Positions 39,200 to 47,830 of a DNA stretch of 64,000 nt are shown in pieces. The stretch is from Flavobacterium resistens. GTDB lineage: Bacteria; Bacteroidota; Bacteroidia; Flavobacteriales; Flavobacteriaceae. The notes under the pieces are model-generated. The model did no database searches. It worked only from the letters and a program-made list of their open reading frames with translations, and was not told where the DNA came from. The stretch spans positions 248,001 to 312,000 of the forward strand of contig NZ_FXTA01000006.1 of assembly GCF_900182645.1 (NCBI RefSeq). The letters are read 5' to 3'. The translations under genes were made by a program, and so were the position numbers. Numbering within the stretch: the stretch's first letter is position 1; the number at the start of each line of letters is the position of its first letter.

Positions 39200-42100
39200 A
39201 TGAAAAATATCACAATTGTTTTCAAAAAAGCAACCAGGTTTCCAATTCTTCTTACCGCGTTTTTTGCAGGAATAACTGCTTATAGCCAAAATGGTTGTCC
39301 GCAAATTCCGATGTCCGCTTTACAGGGATTTAATGGTTTTTCTGTCGAAGGAAAAGCCGCAGCCGATGATTTAGGAAAAAGTGTAAAAAGTGCCGGAGAT
39401 ATCAATAACGATGGAATTGATGACGTAATGATTGGCGCTCCAAATGTAGATTTTGGCGGAAATGCAAATGTTGGAGAAATTTATGTGATTTTTGGAAAAG
39501 CAGGACTTTCAATCAGCACTTTTGACGTTACAACTTTAAACGGAACAAATGGATTCGTTATAAGAGGAGTTAATGCAAATGAGCGACTAGGAGCAGTAAT
39601 TAGCGATGCAGGGGATTTGAATAATGACGGAATTGATGACATTATTATAGGAAACAAAATTGGCAATCAGGCAACTGCGTATGTTTTTTATGGTTCTTCT
39701 TCGCCATTTTTGCCTCTTTATAACCGAACGGATTTAAACACTTCAAATAGTGCAGCTTTTTTAGTTAATTCTGCTACATATACAGAAATCGTTGATGTAA
39801 GCAAAGCAGGCGATATGAACCACGACGGAATCAGCGATGTACTTTTAACAATTGACGGTGGGTTTTATGTTCATTACGTTATTGTTTTTGGAAAAACCGG
39901 ACTTACAAATCTAAACACAAATACATTAAATGGTTCCGACGGATTTATAATTGGCGGTTATCATATATCTTTTTTAGGCACAACTGCCGTTGGCCATAAC
40001 GCCGGCGATATCAATAACGATGGAAGAGATGATTTGATTTTTGGTCTTCCGGGATTTAGCGACGGCGGTTATTCAAGTAATGGGCGAGCGGTAGTTTGGT
40101 TCGGAAAAAGCACACCTTATGCAGCACTTTATAGTTTAGATACAATGGGTGCTACAGAAGGTTTTGCAATAACCGGAACCGGCGATTATAATTATCTAGG
40201 AAGTTCAGTTGCTGGTGTAAAAGATTTTAATGCAGATGGTATTGACGACGTTTTAATAAGCGGATATGGAAAAACGATAAATGGAGCTGCGCAGGCAGGT
40301 GAAGCTATAGTTCTTTTTGGAAGAAGCACAGCATTTCCTGCTATTTTTTCCAATAGTACTTTAAATGCAAGTACGGCTGTAATTTTTCAGGGAAAAAACG
40401 CTTACGAATATTTTGGATACAAAGTAAATTCGGTTAGAGATATAAATAATGACGGGAAAAACGATATCATAATTGCCGCCAAAAAAGGCGGACGAGCGAA
40501 TAATGGTGCCGCGTACGTTGTTTTTGGGGGAACAACAGCGGCAGGCATTATGAGCGGGGATCAAATTACCGGAGCAAAAGGATATCAGGTTTTTAACGAT
40601 GAAAGTTATTATTCATTTTATAATTTCGGAATTGATGTAAGCGGAATTGGCGATATTAATGCCGATGGAACAAATGATTTTGCCGTTGGAGCAAACGGAA
40701 CAAATGCAATCTACGGACTTAAAGGAAAAGCCTATATTTTTTATGGAGAAAAAACAGATCGTACAGATGCTGTTCCGCCAGTAATATATTGCCCAACAGG
40801 ATTGGAATTGTATGCTAATTCTACACTTCCAAATTACGTTCATAATTTAGGAATTATTTCAGACAATTGTACTGATATTAATGATTTGGTTTTTACTCAA
40901 AATCCGCCGGAAGGAACTCTTTTTACGGCTGATACAAATGTTACCATAACAATTAAAGATGAGTCAGGTAACGTAAATTCATGCACATTTTTAGTAAAAC
41001 TTAAAACCAATATTCCAGTTTTTGATTGTAAAACGCCTTATCTAAGGCATACTGATTTAGATGGAAAAATAGGTTTTACAGTTTACGGCGAAAAAGCCGC
41101 AGGTTCTGCAGGAGCAAGTGTAAATACAGCAGGCGATGTCAATGGTGATGGAATAACCGATTTTATTATTGGTGCGCCAGGAACGTATGACAGTACAAGT
41201 GGTCAATACGAAAATATATATAGAATACTCAATGGAGCCGGATATGTTGTTTATGGAACAGCCGCAGGTTTTCCGCCAAATATTGATTTGGCTTTATTGA
41301 ATGGTACAAATGGTTTTATTATCCGAAATGATTTGCCTCAAACTAATTTTCCGGTAACAGGTTATGACGTGAGTGTTGCAGGAGATATTAACGGCGACGG
41401 AATTGGTGATTTTATGATTAGCGATCCTTATCGACACACTACTTATGGAAATGAAGTCGGCCATGTTTATGTTGTTTTTGGAAAAGCATCGGGCTTTCCG
41501 GCTGAATTCTTTTTGTCTTCTTTAAATGGAACAAACGGATTTGCATTAATTGGAACAACTGGATATTCAGCAGTTGGAATTAATATAACAGCACTTGGAG
41601 ATATAAACGGAGACGGAATCGACGACTTAGGAACTGTGGATAATGGAAGTGGCTGGCAGGCAGGAAATGTTTTCGTGGTTTATGGCTCACCTTCGGCTTT
41701 TCCAGCTGTATTGCGTACCAATCAAATTAACGGTGCAAATGGTTTTCTTATAAAAGGTGACGCGACGGCAGGAACAACAGGTAGACAAATTTCTGGTTTG
41801 GGTGATGTGAATGGTGACGGAATTCCAGACATCGGAATAGGAACGGGAGATGCTTCACCGGCTATCAGAAAGTATGTGGTTTTTGGACGTTCTTCTAATT
41901 TTCCTGCTTCTCTAAGCACAGCAGATTTAAATGGTACAAACGGATTTATAATTGAAAATTCTGTTGATCCTTTATTTGAAGGCATGGGAATTGACAAAGG
42001 TGGCGATATGAATGGCGACGGAATTGGCGATATTTTGATCACCGGAAATTATGTTTTGTTCGGAAAAAACTCTTTTCCTGCAAAAATAGATTTAAAAGAT

Positions 42101-45100
42101 TTGAATGGAACAAATGGTACTAAATTCTTAAACAATGGTTTTTCTGAAGTTTTTAGCGGAGGTGGAGATTTTAATAAAGATGGTTTTGACGATTTTCTCT
42201 ACAGATTCGGACATGGTTTCACGATTTACTACGGAAAAAGTACATGGACCGGGACTGTAGATATTAATACTTTGACCTTAAAAGATGGTATAAGTATGAA
42301 TTCGTTTTATCCTGGTGCATTGAATTTCGCAGGAGATATAAATCATGACGGAATAGACGATATCATAGTAGGGACTAGCTCACATTATTATTCTATACAG
42401 CCCAATTATCTACCTGGTTATGCTTATGTTATTTATGGAAAGAAAATTGAAGATAATCAAAAGCCCGTTATTACAAATTGTCCTGTAAATCAAAATTTGA
42501 ATATTGGAGATGCCATTCCAGATTATAAAACTACAATAACGGTCACAGATAATTGTGATACAAATCCCTTAATCGAACAAACGCCGATTCCTGGAACTAT
42601 TTACACAGGAGGAACACAAACCATAACTTTAAAAGCAACTGATGCTAAAACTAATTTTGAGATTTGCACTTTTACTATTTCATCTGGTAGCGACATTTTG
42701 CCTCCTTCTTTAACTTGTCCTGGAGATCAGCAATTGGCATGTGGGTCTTTGGTTCCAAATTATTTAAATCAGTTAATTGTTTCTGATGATACAGATACAA
42801 GTATTGATGTGACGCAATTTCCAGGTGCAGGCTCTACATTTTTTGACGGAATGCAGATTAATTTTACTGCAAAAGATGATGCAGGAAACGAAAGTCATTG
42901 CAGTATTACATTAACCGCTTCGGGCGCAGATAATCTACCACCAACTTTCACTTGTCCAACAAACGTAACCCTGAATTGTGGTGATGTAACGCCAAATTAC
43001 GCGATTGATCCCATGATGAATCTCGCGGATAATTGTAGTGAAACAGTGCATTACGAAATGACACCTGCTGATGGAACGCCATTTTATGACGGAATGCCAA
43101 TCCATATAAAATACACAGACGAATCCGGAAATTCATCTTATTGTGATTTTATCGTGCATAATGCAACGCCAGATATTACAAAACCTGTAATCGCATGCAC
43201 AGGAAATAAAACTTTGGCTTGCGGAAATGTTTTACCAGATTACAGAAGTTCTGTAACTGCTGCGGATAATTGTGCAGGAACAATTACATATACTCAAAAT
43301 CCTGCACCGGGAAGTTCTTTTACGTCAGGAATGACCGTTACCATTACCGCAACAGACGTTTCAGGAAATTATTCCGATTGCAGTTTTGTAGTTAACGCTT
43401 CCGCGGATGTTACAAAACCTGTAATAACTTGTATTGGAAATCAGACATTGGCTTGCAACAGCACAATTCCGGATTACAGAAATTTAATTTCGGTTACAGA
43501 CAATTGCGACACTTCGCCAATTTTGACGCAGAATCCAGTTGCAGGAAGTGTTTTTACAACGGGAATGACCGTTACCATTACCGCAACAGACGTTTCAGGA
43601 AATTATTCCGATTGCAGTTTTATAATCAACACTTCCGCGGATGTTACAAAACCTGTAATAACTTGTATTGGAAACCAAACGTTGTCTTGCAACAGCACAA
43701 TTCCAGATTACAGAAATTTTATTTCGGTTACAGACAATTGTGATACTTCGCCAATTTTGACGCAAAATCCAGTAGCAGGAAGTCCTTTTACATCAGGAAT
43801 GACCGTTACCATTACCGCAACAGACGTTTCAGGAAATTATTCCGATTGCAGTTTCATAGTTAACGCTTCCGCGGATGTTACAAAACCTGTAATAACTTGT
43901 ATTGGAAACCAAACGTTGTCTTGCAACAGCACAATTCCAGATTACAGAAATTTAATTTCGGTTACAGACAATTGTGATACTTCGCCAATTTTGACGCAAA
44001 ATCCAGTAGCAGGAAGTCCTTTTACATCAGGAATGACCGTTACCATTACCGCAACAGACGTTTCAGGAAATTATTCCGATTGCAGTTTCATAGTTAACGC
44101 TTCCGCGGATGTTACAAAACCTGTAATAACTTGTATTGGAAACCAAACGTTGTCTTGCAACAGCACAATTCCAGATTACAGAAATTTAATTTCGGTTACA
44201 GACAATTGCGACACTTCGCCAATTTTGATGCAGAATCCAATTGCAGGAAGTCCTTTTACAACGGGAATGACTGTTACAATTACGGCAACAGATGCTTCAG
44301 GAAATTATTCCGATTGCAGTTTTATAGTTAACGCTTCCGCGGATGTTACAAAACCTGTAATAACTTGTATTGGAAATCAGATATTGGCTTGCAACAGCAC
44401 AATTCCGGATTACAAAAATTTAATTTCGGTTACAGACAATTGCGATGCTTCGCCAATTTTGACGCAAAATCCAGTAGCAGGAAGCCCTTTTACAACGGGA
44501 ATGGTAGTTACAATTACGGCAACAGATGCTTCAGGAAATTATTCAGATTGTAGTTTCATAGTTAACACTTCCGCTGATGTTACAAAACCTGTAATAACTT
44601 GTGTTGGAAACCAAACGTTGTCTTGCAACAGCACAATTCCAGATTACAGAAATTTAATTTCGGTTACAGACAATTGCGATGCTTCGCCAATTTTGACGCA
44701 AAATCCAGTTGCAGGAAGTCCTTTTACTACGGGAATGATAATTACAATTACGGCAACAGATGCTTCAGGAAATTATTCCGATTGTGGTTTTATAATTAAC
44801 GCTTCCGCAGATGTGACGAAGCCTGTTATTACTTGTATCGGCAATCAAGAATTGTCATGTGGTAGTGTAATTCCAGATTATACACCTTTAGTTACAGCAA
44901 ATGATAATTGTGATGCCTCGCCAATAATTACGCAAAGTCCCGCTGCGGGAAGTGTTTTTACATCTGGAATGACCGTAAAATTGACAGCAACAGATGTTTC
45001 TGGAAATTATGCTGATTGCACTTTCATTATTAACGCTTCCGCAGATGTTACAGCGCCGGTAATAACTTGTATTGAAAATCAAAACCTGAATTTTGGAACA

Positions 45101-46048
45101 CCACTTCCAGATTATCGTTCAATGATTACGGTTACAGATAATTGCGATTCAGGTTTGACTGTTTCACAAACGCCAGTTCCCGGAACTGCTATCACAAACG
45201 GAATGAGCGTTGTAATGTCAACAGCAGATAATAGCGGAAATTCAAAAAGTTGTTCGTTTATAATCAATGTCGTTGCCGATAATGAAGCACCCGTTTTCAC
45301 TTGCCTCCCTGATCAAATGGTAGCGTGCAATACTAAATTGGTACCAGATTTTACCAAAATGATAACAGTGAAAGATAACTTCGATCCAAATCCCGAGGTT
45401 ACGCAATCACCTACGCCTGGAAGCGCTTTTACTGAAGGAATGATTGTCGAAATAAAGGCTGTAGACAAAAGCTATAATCTTAAAAAATGTTCTTTTAAAG
45501 TACAGTCAAATCCGGTAGTAGTTGATGCCGGAGAAGATCAGGAAGTCAATGAAGGAGAATTGGTTAAACTCGATGCTATGGCTTTAGAATCTGGAACTTT
45601 TTCTTGGTCGCCTTCAAAAGGATTAAGCAACAGCAAAATTGCAAATCCGTCATTTTTTGCGACAGAAACAACAACTTATACTGTAAGTTTTAAAAATGCT
45701 TTAGGATGTGAAACTACTGATGAGGTTACAATCGTTGTAAAACCAATCGATAAAGACGAAACCAAATACGGTTTTTCGCCAAATAATGATGGAATAAATG
45801 ATTTCTGGGAAATTGATGATATCACACAATATCCACAAAATCAAGTTTTGATTTACAGCCGTTGGGGAGATTTGGTTTTCCAGATGGACAATTATAACAA
45901 CACCACAAATGTATTCGCCGGAATTGCCAACCGAAGCAGAAAACTAGGAGCCAACGAACTTCCCGAAGGAACTTATTTCTTTGAAATTCGTGTAAATCAG
46001 CCTCATCATTTTAAAAAACTCAAGGGTTACCTTGTTTTAAAACGTTAA
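39200..46048 (+). CDS. Giant surface protein: two FG-GAP propellers, HYR repeats, type B T9SS domain
   Basis: From the ATG at 39200 the protein has 2282 residues. The signal peptide is MKNITIVFKKATRFPILLTA to AYSQ. Seven FG-GAP calcium repeats (such as GDINNDGIDDVMIGAP) make a first integrin-like propeller (about 30-520). One HYR domain follows (about 530-610), then a second seven-repeat propeller (about 620-1080). After that come 13 HYR domains (about 1085-2105), each with four Cys; most are encoded by exact 234-bp repeats. A PKD/Ig-like domain (VDAGEDQEVNEGELVKLDA) precedes the C-terminal gliding-motility-associated domain (YGFSPNNDGINDFWEI to the end), which is a type B T9SS signal. It is probably a secreted or cell-surface adhesin. 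The PorP/SprF-like gene starts 3 bases after its stop. Confidence 0.92.
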   Translation: MKNITIVFKKATRFPILLTAFFAGITAYSQNGCPQIPMSALQGFNGFSVEGKAAADDLGKSVKSAGDINNDGIDDVMIGAPNVDFGGNANVGEIYVIFGKAGLSISTFDVTTLNGTNGFVIRGVNANERLGAVISDAGDLNNDGIDDIIIGNKIGNQATAYVFYGSSSPFLPLYNRTDLNTSNSAAFLVNSATYTEIVDVSKAGDMNHDGISDVLLTIDGGFYVHYVIVFGKTGLTNLNTNTLNGSDGFIIGGYHISFLGTTAVGHNAGDINNDGRDDLIFGLPGFSDGGYSSNGRAVVWFGKSTPYAALYSLDTMGATEGFAITGTGDYNYLGSSVAGVKDFNADGIDDVLISGYGKTINGAAQAGEAIVLFGRSTAFPAIFSNSTLNASTAVIFQGKNAYEYFGYKVNSVRDINNDGKNDIIIAAKKGGRANNGAAYVVFGGTTAAGIMSGDQITGAKGYQVFNDESYYSFYNFGIDVSGIGDINADGTNDFAVGANGTNAIYGLKGKAYIFYGEKTDRTDAVPPVIYCPTGLELYANSTLPNYVHNLGIISDNCTDINDLVFTQNPPEGTLFTADTNVTITIKDESGNVNSCTFLVKLKTNIPVFDCKTPYLRHTDLDGKIGFTVYGEKAAGSAGASVNTAGDVNGDGITDFIIGAPGTYDSTSGQYENIYRILNGAGYVVYGTAAGFPPNIDLALLNGTNGFIIRNDLPQTNFPVTGYDVSVAGDINGDGIGDFMISDPYRHTTYGNEVGHVYVVFGKASGFPAEFFLSSLNGTNGFALIGTTGYSAVGINITALGDINGDGIDDLGTVDNGSGWQAGNVFVVYGSPSAFPAVLRTNQINGANGFLIKGDATAGTTGRQISGLGDVNGDGIPDIGIGTGDASPAIRKYVVFGRSSNFPASLSTADLNGTNGFIIENSVDPLFEGMGIDKGGDMNGDGIGDILITGNYVLFGKNSFPAKIDLKDLNGTNGTKFLNNGFSEVFSGGGDFNKDGFDDFLYRFGHGFTIYYGKSTWTGTVDINTLTLKDGISMNSFYPGALNFAGDINHDGIDDIIVGTSSHYYSIQPNYLPGYAYVIYGKKIEDNQKPVITNCPVNQNLNIGDAIPDYKTTITVTDNCDTNPLIEQTPIPGTIYTGGTQTITLKATDAKTNFEICTFTISSGSDILPPSLTCPGDQQLACGSLVPNYLNQLIVSDDTDTSIDVTQFPGAGSTFFDGMQINFTAKDDAGNESHCSITLTASGADNLPPTFTCPTNVTLNCGDVTPNYAIDPMMNLADNCSETVHYEMTPADGTPFYDGMPIHIKYTDESGNSSYCDFIVHNATPDITKPVIACTGNKTLACGNVLPDYRSSVTAADNCAGTITYTQNPAPGSSFTSGMTVTITATDVSGNYSDCSFVVNASADVTKPVITCIGNQTLACNSTIPDYRNLISVTDNCDTSPILTQNPVAGSVFTTGMTVTITATDVSGNYSDCSFIINTSADVTKPVITCIGNQTLSCNSTIPDYRNFISVTDNCDTSPILTQNPVAGSPFTSGMTVTITATDVSGNYSDCSFIVNASADVTKPVITCIGNQTLSCNSTIPDYRNLISVTDNCDTSPILTQNPVAGSPFTSGMTVTITATDVSGNYSDCSFIVNASADVTKPVITCIGNQTLSCNSTIPDYRNLISVTDNCDTSPILMQNPIAGSPFTTGMTVTITATDASGNYSDCSFIVNASADVTKPVITCIGNQILACNSTIPDYKNLISVTDNCDASPILTQNPVAGSPFTTGMVVTITATDASGNYSDCSFIVNTSADVTKPVITCVGNQTLSCNSTIPDYRNLISVTDNCDASPILTQNPVAGSPFTTGMIITITATDASGNYSDCGFIINASADVTKPVITCIGNQELSCGSVIPDYTPLVTANDNCDASPIITQSPAAGSVFTSGMTVKLTATDVSGNYADCTFIINASADVTAPVITCIENQNLNFGTPLPDYRSMITVTDNCDSGLTVSQTPVPGTAITNGMSVVMSTADNSGNSKSCSFIINVVADNEAPVFTCLPDQMVACNTKLVPDFTKMITVKDNFDPNPEVTQSPTPGSAFTEGMIVEIKAVDKSYNLKKCSFKVQSNPVVVDAGEDQEVNEGELVKLDAMALESGTFSWSPSKGLSNSKIANPSFFATETTTYTVSFKNALGCETTDEVTIVVKPIDKDETKYGFSPNNDGINDFWEIDDITQYPQNQVLIYSRWGDLVFQMDNYNNTTNVFAGIANRSRKLGANELPEGTYFFEIRVNQPHHFKKLKGYLVLKR
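43172..45511 (+). repeat. Tandem 234-bp repeat array coding HYR domains
   Basis: The junction sequence GATGTTACAAAACCTGTAAT or a variant recurs at 43172, 43406, 43640, 43874, 44108, 44342, 44576, 44810, 45044 and 45278, exactly 234 bases (78 residues) each time. Units at 43640, 43874 and 44108 are almost identical at DNA level; the first two differ by about one base. Units at both ends are more diverged. The array lies wholly inside the giant surface protein gene. Confidence 0.95.
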
Positions 46049-46051
46049 TTC

Positions 46052-46969
46052 ATGAAAAATAAATTGAATGTATTCATTGCATTATTCATCATAATCATTT
46101 TTATAGATGGCACTTACGGACAGCAAACGCCAGTTTTTTCAAGTTACAATTACAATGCAGTTTTAATCAATCCGGCGCATGCAGGTTATTATTCGGATAC
46201 AGATATTGTGATGACAACAAATGGCTATTTTAATTCAGTTGATGGAAGTCCGAAGAATTTTGATATTTCCATAAATACATTGTCGTGGTCAGAAAAAGTG
46301 GGTTTGGCTGCCGGAATATCGCACGATCAGATTGGAGTAACCAATACAACTTCCTTTTTTGGCTCATATTCTTATAAAATCAAATTTGATTCTGATTATA
46401 AATACGGAAAATGGTGGGCGTACGATCCAAATGTTATTTCGTTTGGAGTTACGGCTGGAGCAATGATCTACAATGAAAACCTAACGCAATTAGGTTTGGA
46501 AAATGATCCTGAATTTCAGGAAAATGTAAACAGTTTTACACCAACTGTCGGACTTGGTTTTCTATATAATAAAGATGCTATTTATTTTGGAGTTTCTGCG
46601 CCAAATGTGTTGAGCAGCACGTTCAATTCAAAAAACAACACCAATTTGCAAAATGTGTATTACAGCTATTTTGGCTACCGATTTTTCACAAATCGTTTTG
46701 AAGAAGTGCTGATCAATCCAAGTGTTTTATTGAAATATGTTGAAGGAGCACCTTTTCAGGCCGATTTTAATCTTTTGGTGAATTATAAAAATAAACTGGA
46801 ATTTGGAGGTGGATATCGCTCATCAAACACATTAAATCTTTTGGCAGGTTTTCATTTGAATGAAAATTTCAGAATCATTTGCACGTACAATAAATCATTT
46901 GAAAATGTCGTGATTCCAGATACTTTTGGTTTGGTTTTAAATTATAGATTTGGTGATGGATTTGAATAA
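46052..46969 (+). CDS. PorP/SprF-family type IX secretion-associated outer-membrane protein
   Basis: The 305-residue protein has a signal peptide (to TYGQ, residue 24). It continues with QQTPVFSSYNYNAVLINPAHAGY, the N-terminal signature of the PorP/SprF family. Strands of an outer-membrane barrel follow, ending VIPDTFGLVLNYRFGDGFE. SprF-like proteins are known partners of proteins with type B T9SS C-terminal domains and are needed for their secretion or attachment. Here the gene directly follows such a protein (3-base gap), so it is almost certainly the dedicated partner of the giant surface protein. Confidence 0.93.
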   Translation: MKNKLNVFIALFIIIIFIDGTYGQQTPVFSSYNYNAVLINPAHAGYYSDTDIVMTTNGYFNSVDGSPKNFDISINTLSWSEKVGLAAGISHDQIGVTNTTSFFGSYSYKIKFDSDYKYGKWWAYDPNVISFGVTAGAMIYNENLTQLGLENDPEFQENVNSFTPTVGLGFLYNKDAIYFGVSAPNVLSSTFNSKNNTNLQNVYYSYFGYRFFTNRFEEVLINPSVLLKYVEGAPFQADFNLLVNYKNKLEFGGGYRSSNTLNLLAGFHLNENFRIICTYNKSFENVVIPDTFGLVLNYRFGDGFE

Positions 46970-47012
46970 AATTAAATCGTTTGGCTCTTAAAGCCCCATC
47001 TTAAGGACAATA

Positions 47013-47116
47013 TTGTCATTTCGACGAAGGAGAAATCGCACTAGTTAATCGACAAAAATTGGCGATCTTCTGTTCGGAATTTCGCGTGTGATTTCTCCTT
47101 TCAGTCGAAATGACAA
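47013..47116. repeat. Large inverted repeat between convergent genes (GTCATTTCGA family)
   Basis: The left arm begins TTGTCATTTCGACGAAGGAG (from 47013) and the right arm ends at 47116 with CAGTCGAAATGACAA. They pair over about 25 bases with a few bulges, around a spacer of 52 bases. It lies between the PorP-like gene and the response regulator gene, which converge. The smaller hairpin at 6438-6480 carries the same TTTTGTCATTTCGA core. Confidence 0.8.
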
Positions 47117-47158
47117 AACGTTGTGTAGAATAAAAATAGAACCTCTAAAAGATTAAAT

Positions 47159-47800
47159 TTAATCGACTAAACCATTTTCTACCGCATATTTTACAAGGCC
47201 CGCCGTATTTTTCGCATTCAGTTTTGAGAGTAAATTACGGCGGTGCGTATTTACAGTATTTAAGCTGATAAAAGTCTTTTCGGCAATTTCGGCTGTATTG
47301 TATTCGTGGGCAATTAAAACTAAAATCTCTTTTTCGCGTGAACTTAATTCAGTTAAAATAGAAACTTGTTTTTCAATTTTTAAATGATTTGCCAAATGTT
47401 TTTCTTCTGTTTCTTCTGAAAAATAATTTTCACCCGAAGCGATACTATGAATTGCTTTTAACAATTCAGATTTCTCAGCATTTTTTAGTAAATAACCATT
47501 TACGCCAATTCTGATTAATCGTGAAATAATTTTGACATTGCTGTGCGTGCTTACAATCAAAATTTTCACTTCTGGAAAATCTTTTTTCAAAATTTTGCTC
47601 AGTTCAATTCCGTCCATTTCCGGCATGCTGATATCGAGAATGACCAAATCCGGTTTTTTGGTTTTTATAATTTCCAACGCATCAATTCCGTTTATAGCCT
47701 TTCCAACAATGTTTATTTCAGATTCCTGTTCCAATAAAGAAACAATTCCCTGTAAAAACATGGTGTGATCATCGGCAATAAGCAGGTTAATTTTTTTCAT
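47159..47800 (-). CDS. NarL/FixJ-type response regulator
   Basis: From the Met at 47800 the protein has 213 residues (MKKINLLIADDHTMFLQG); an upstream Met four codons earlier is possible. The receiver domain has the acidic pocket IADDH and the phosphorylated Asp in DLVILDISMPEMDG. The conserved Thr/Ser and Lys are seen in VSTHS and LLKNAEKSEL. The C-terminal LuxR helix-turn-helix is LSSREKEILVLIAHEYNTAEIAEKTFISLNTVNTHRRNLLSKL. It is encoded just after its sensor kinase in the same direction, so the pair is a complete two-component system. The target genes are not known. Confidence 0.94.
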   Translation of the reverse strand: MKKINLLIADDHTMFLQGIVSLLEQESEINIVGKAINGIDALEIIKTKKPDLVILDISMPEMDGIELSKILKKDFPEVKILIVSTHSNVKIISRLIRIGVNGYLLKNAEKSELLKAIHSIASGENYFSEETEEKHLANHLKIEKQVSILTELSSREKEILVLIAHEYNTAEIAEKTFISLNTVNTHRRNLLSKLNAKNTAGLVKYAVENGLVD

Positions 47801-47830
47801 TTTAAGTGGCATTTTGGGGTTAAAATCAGT

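Noticed and set aside
43429..44799. Several plus-strand frames of 60-100 codons inside the HYR array
   Set aside because: They repeat every 234 bases because the DNA repeats and are out of frame with the giant protein; there is no sign of independent translation.
43172..45511. Regularly spaced near-identical repeats that could suggest a CRISPR array
   Set aside because: The whole 234-bp unit is repeated, not only short repeats with unique spacers, and it is in frame within one long coding sequence of HYR domains.
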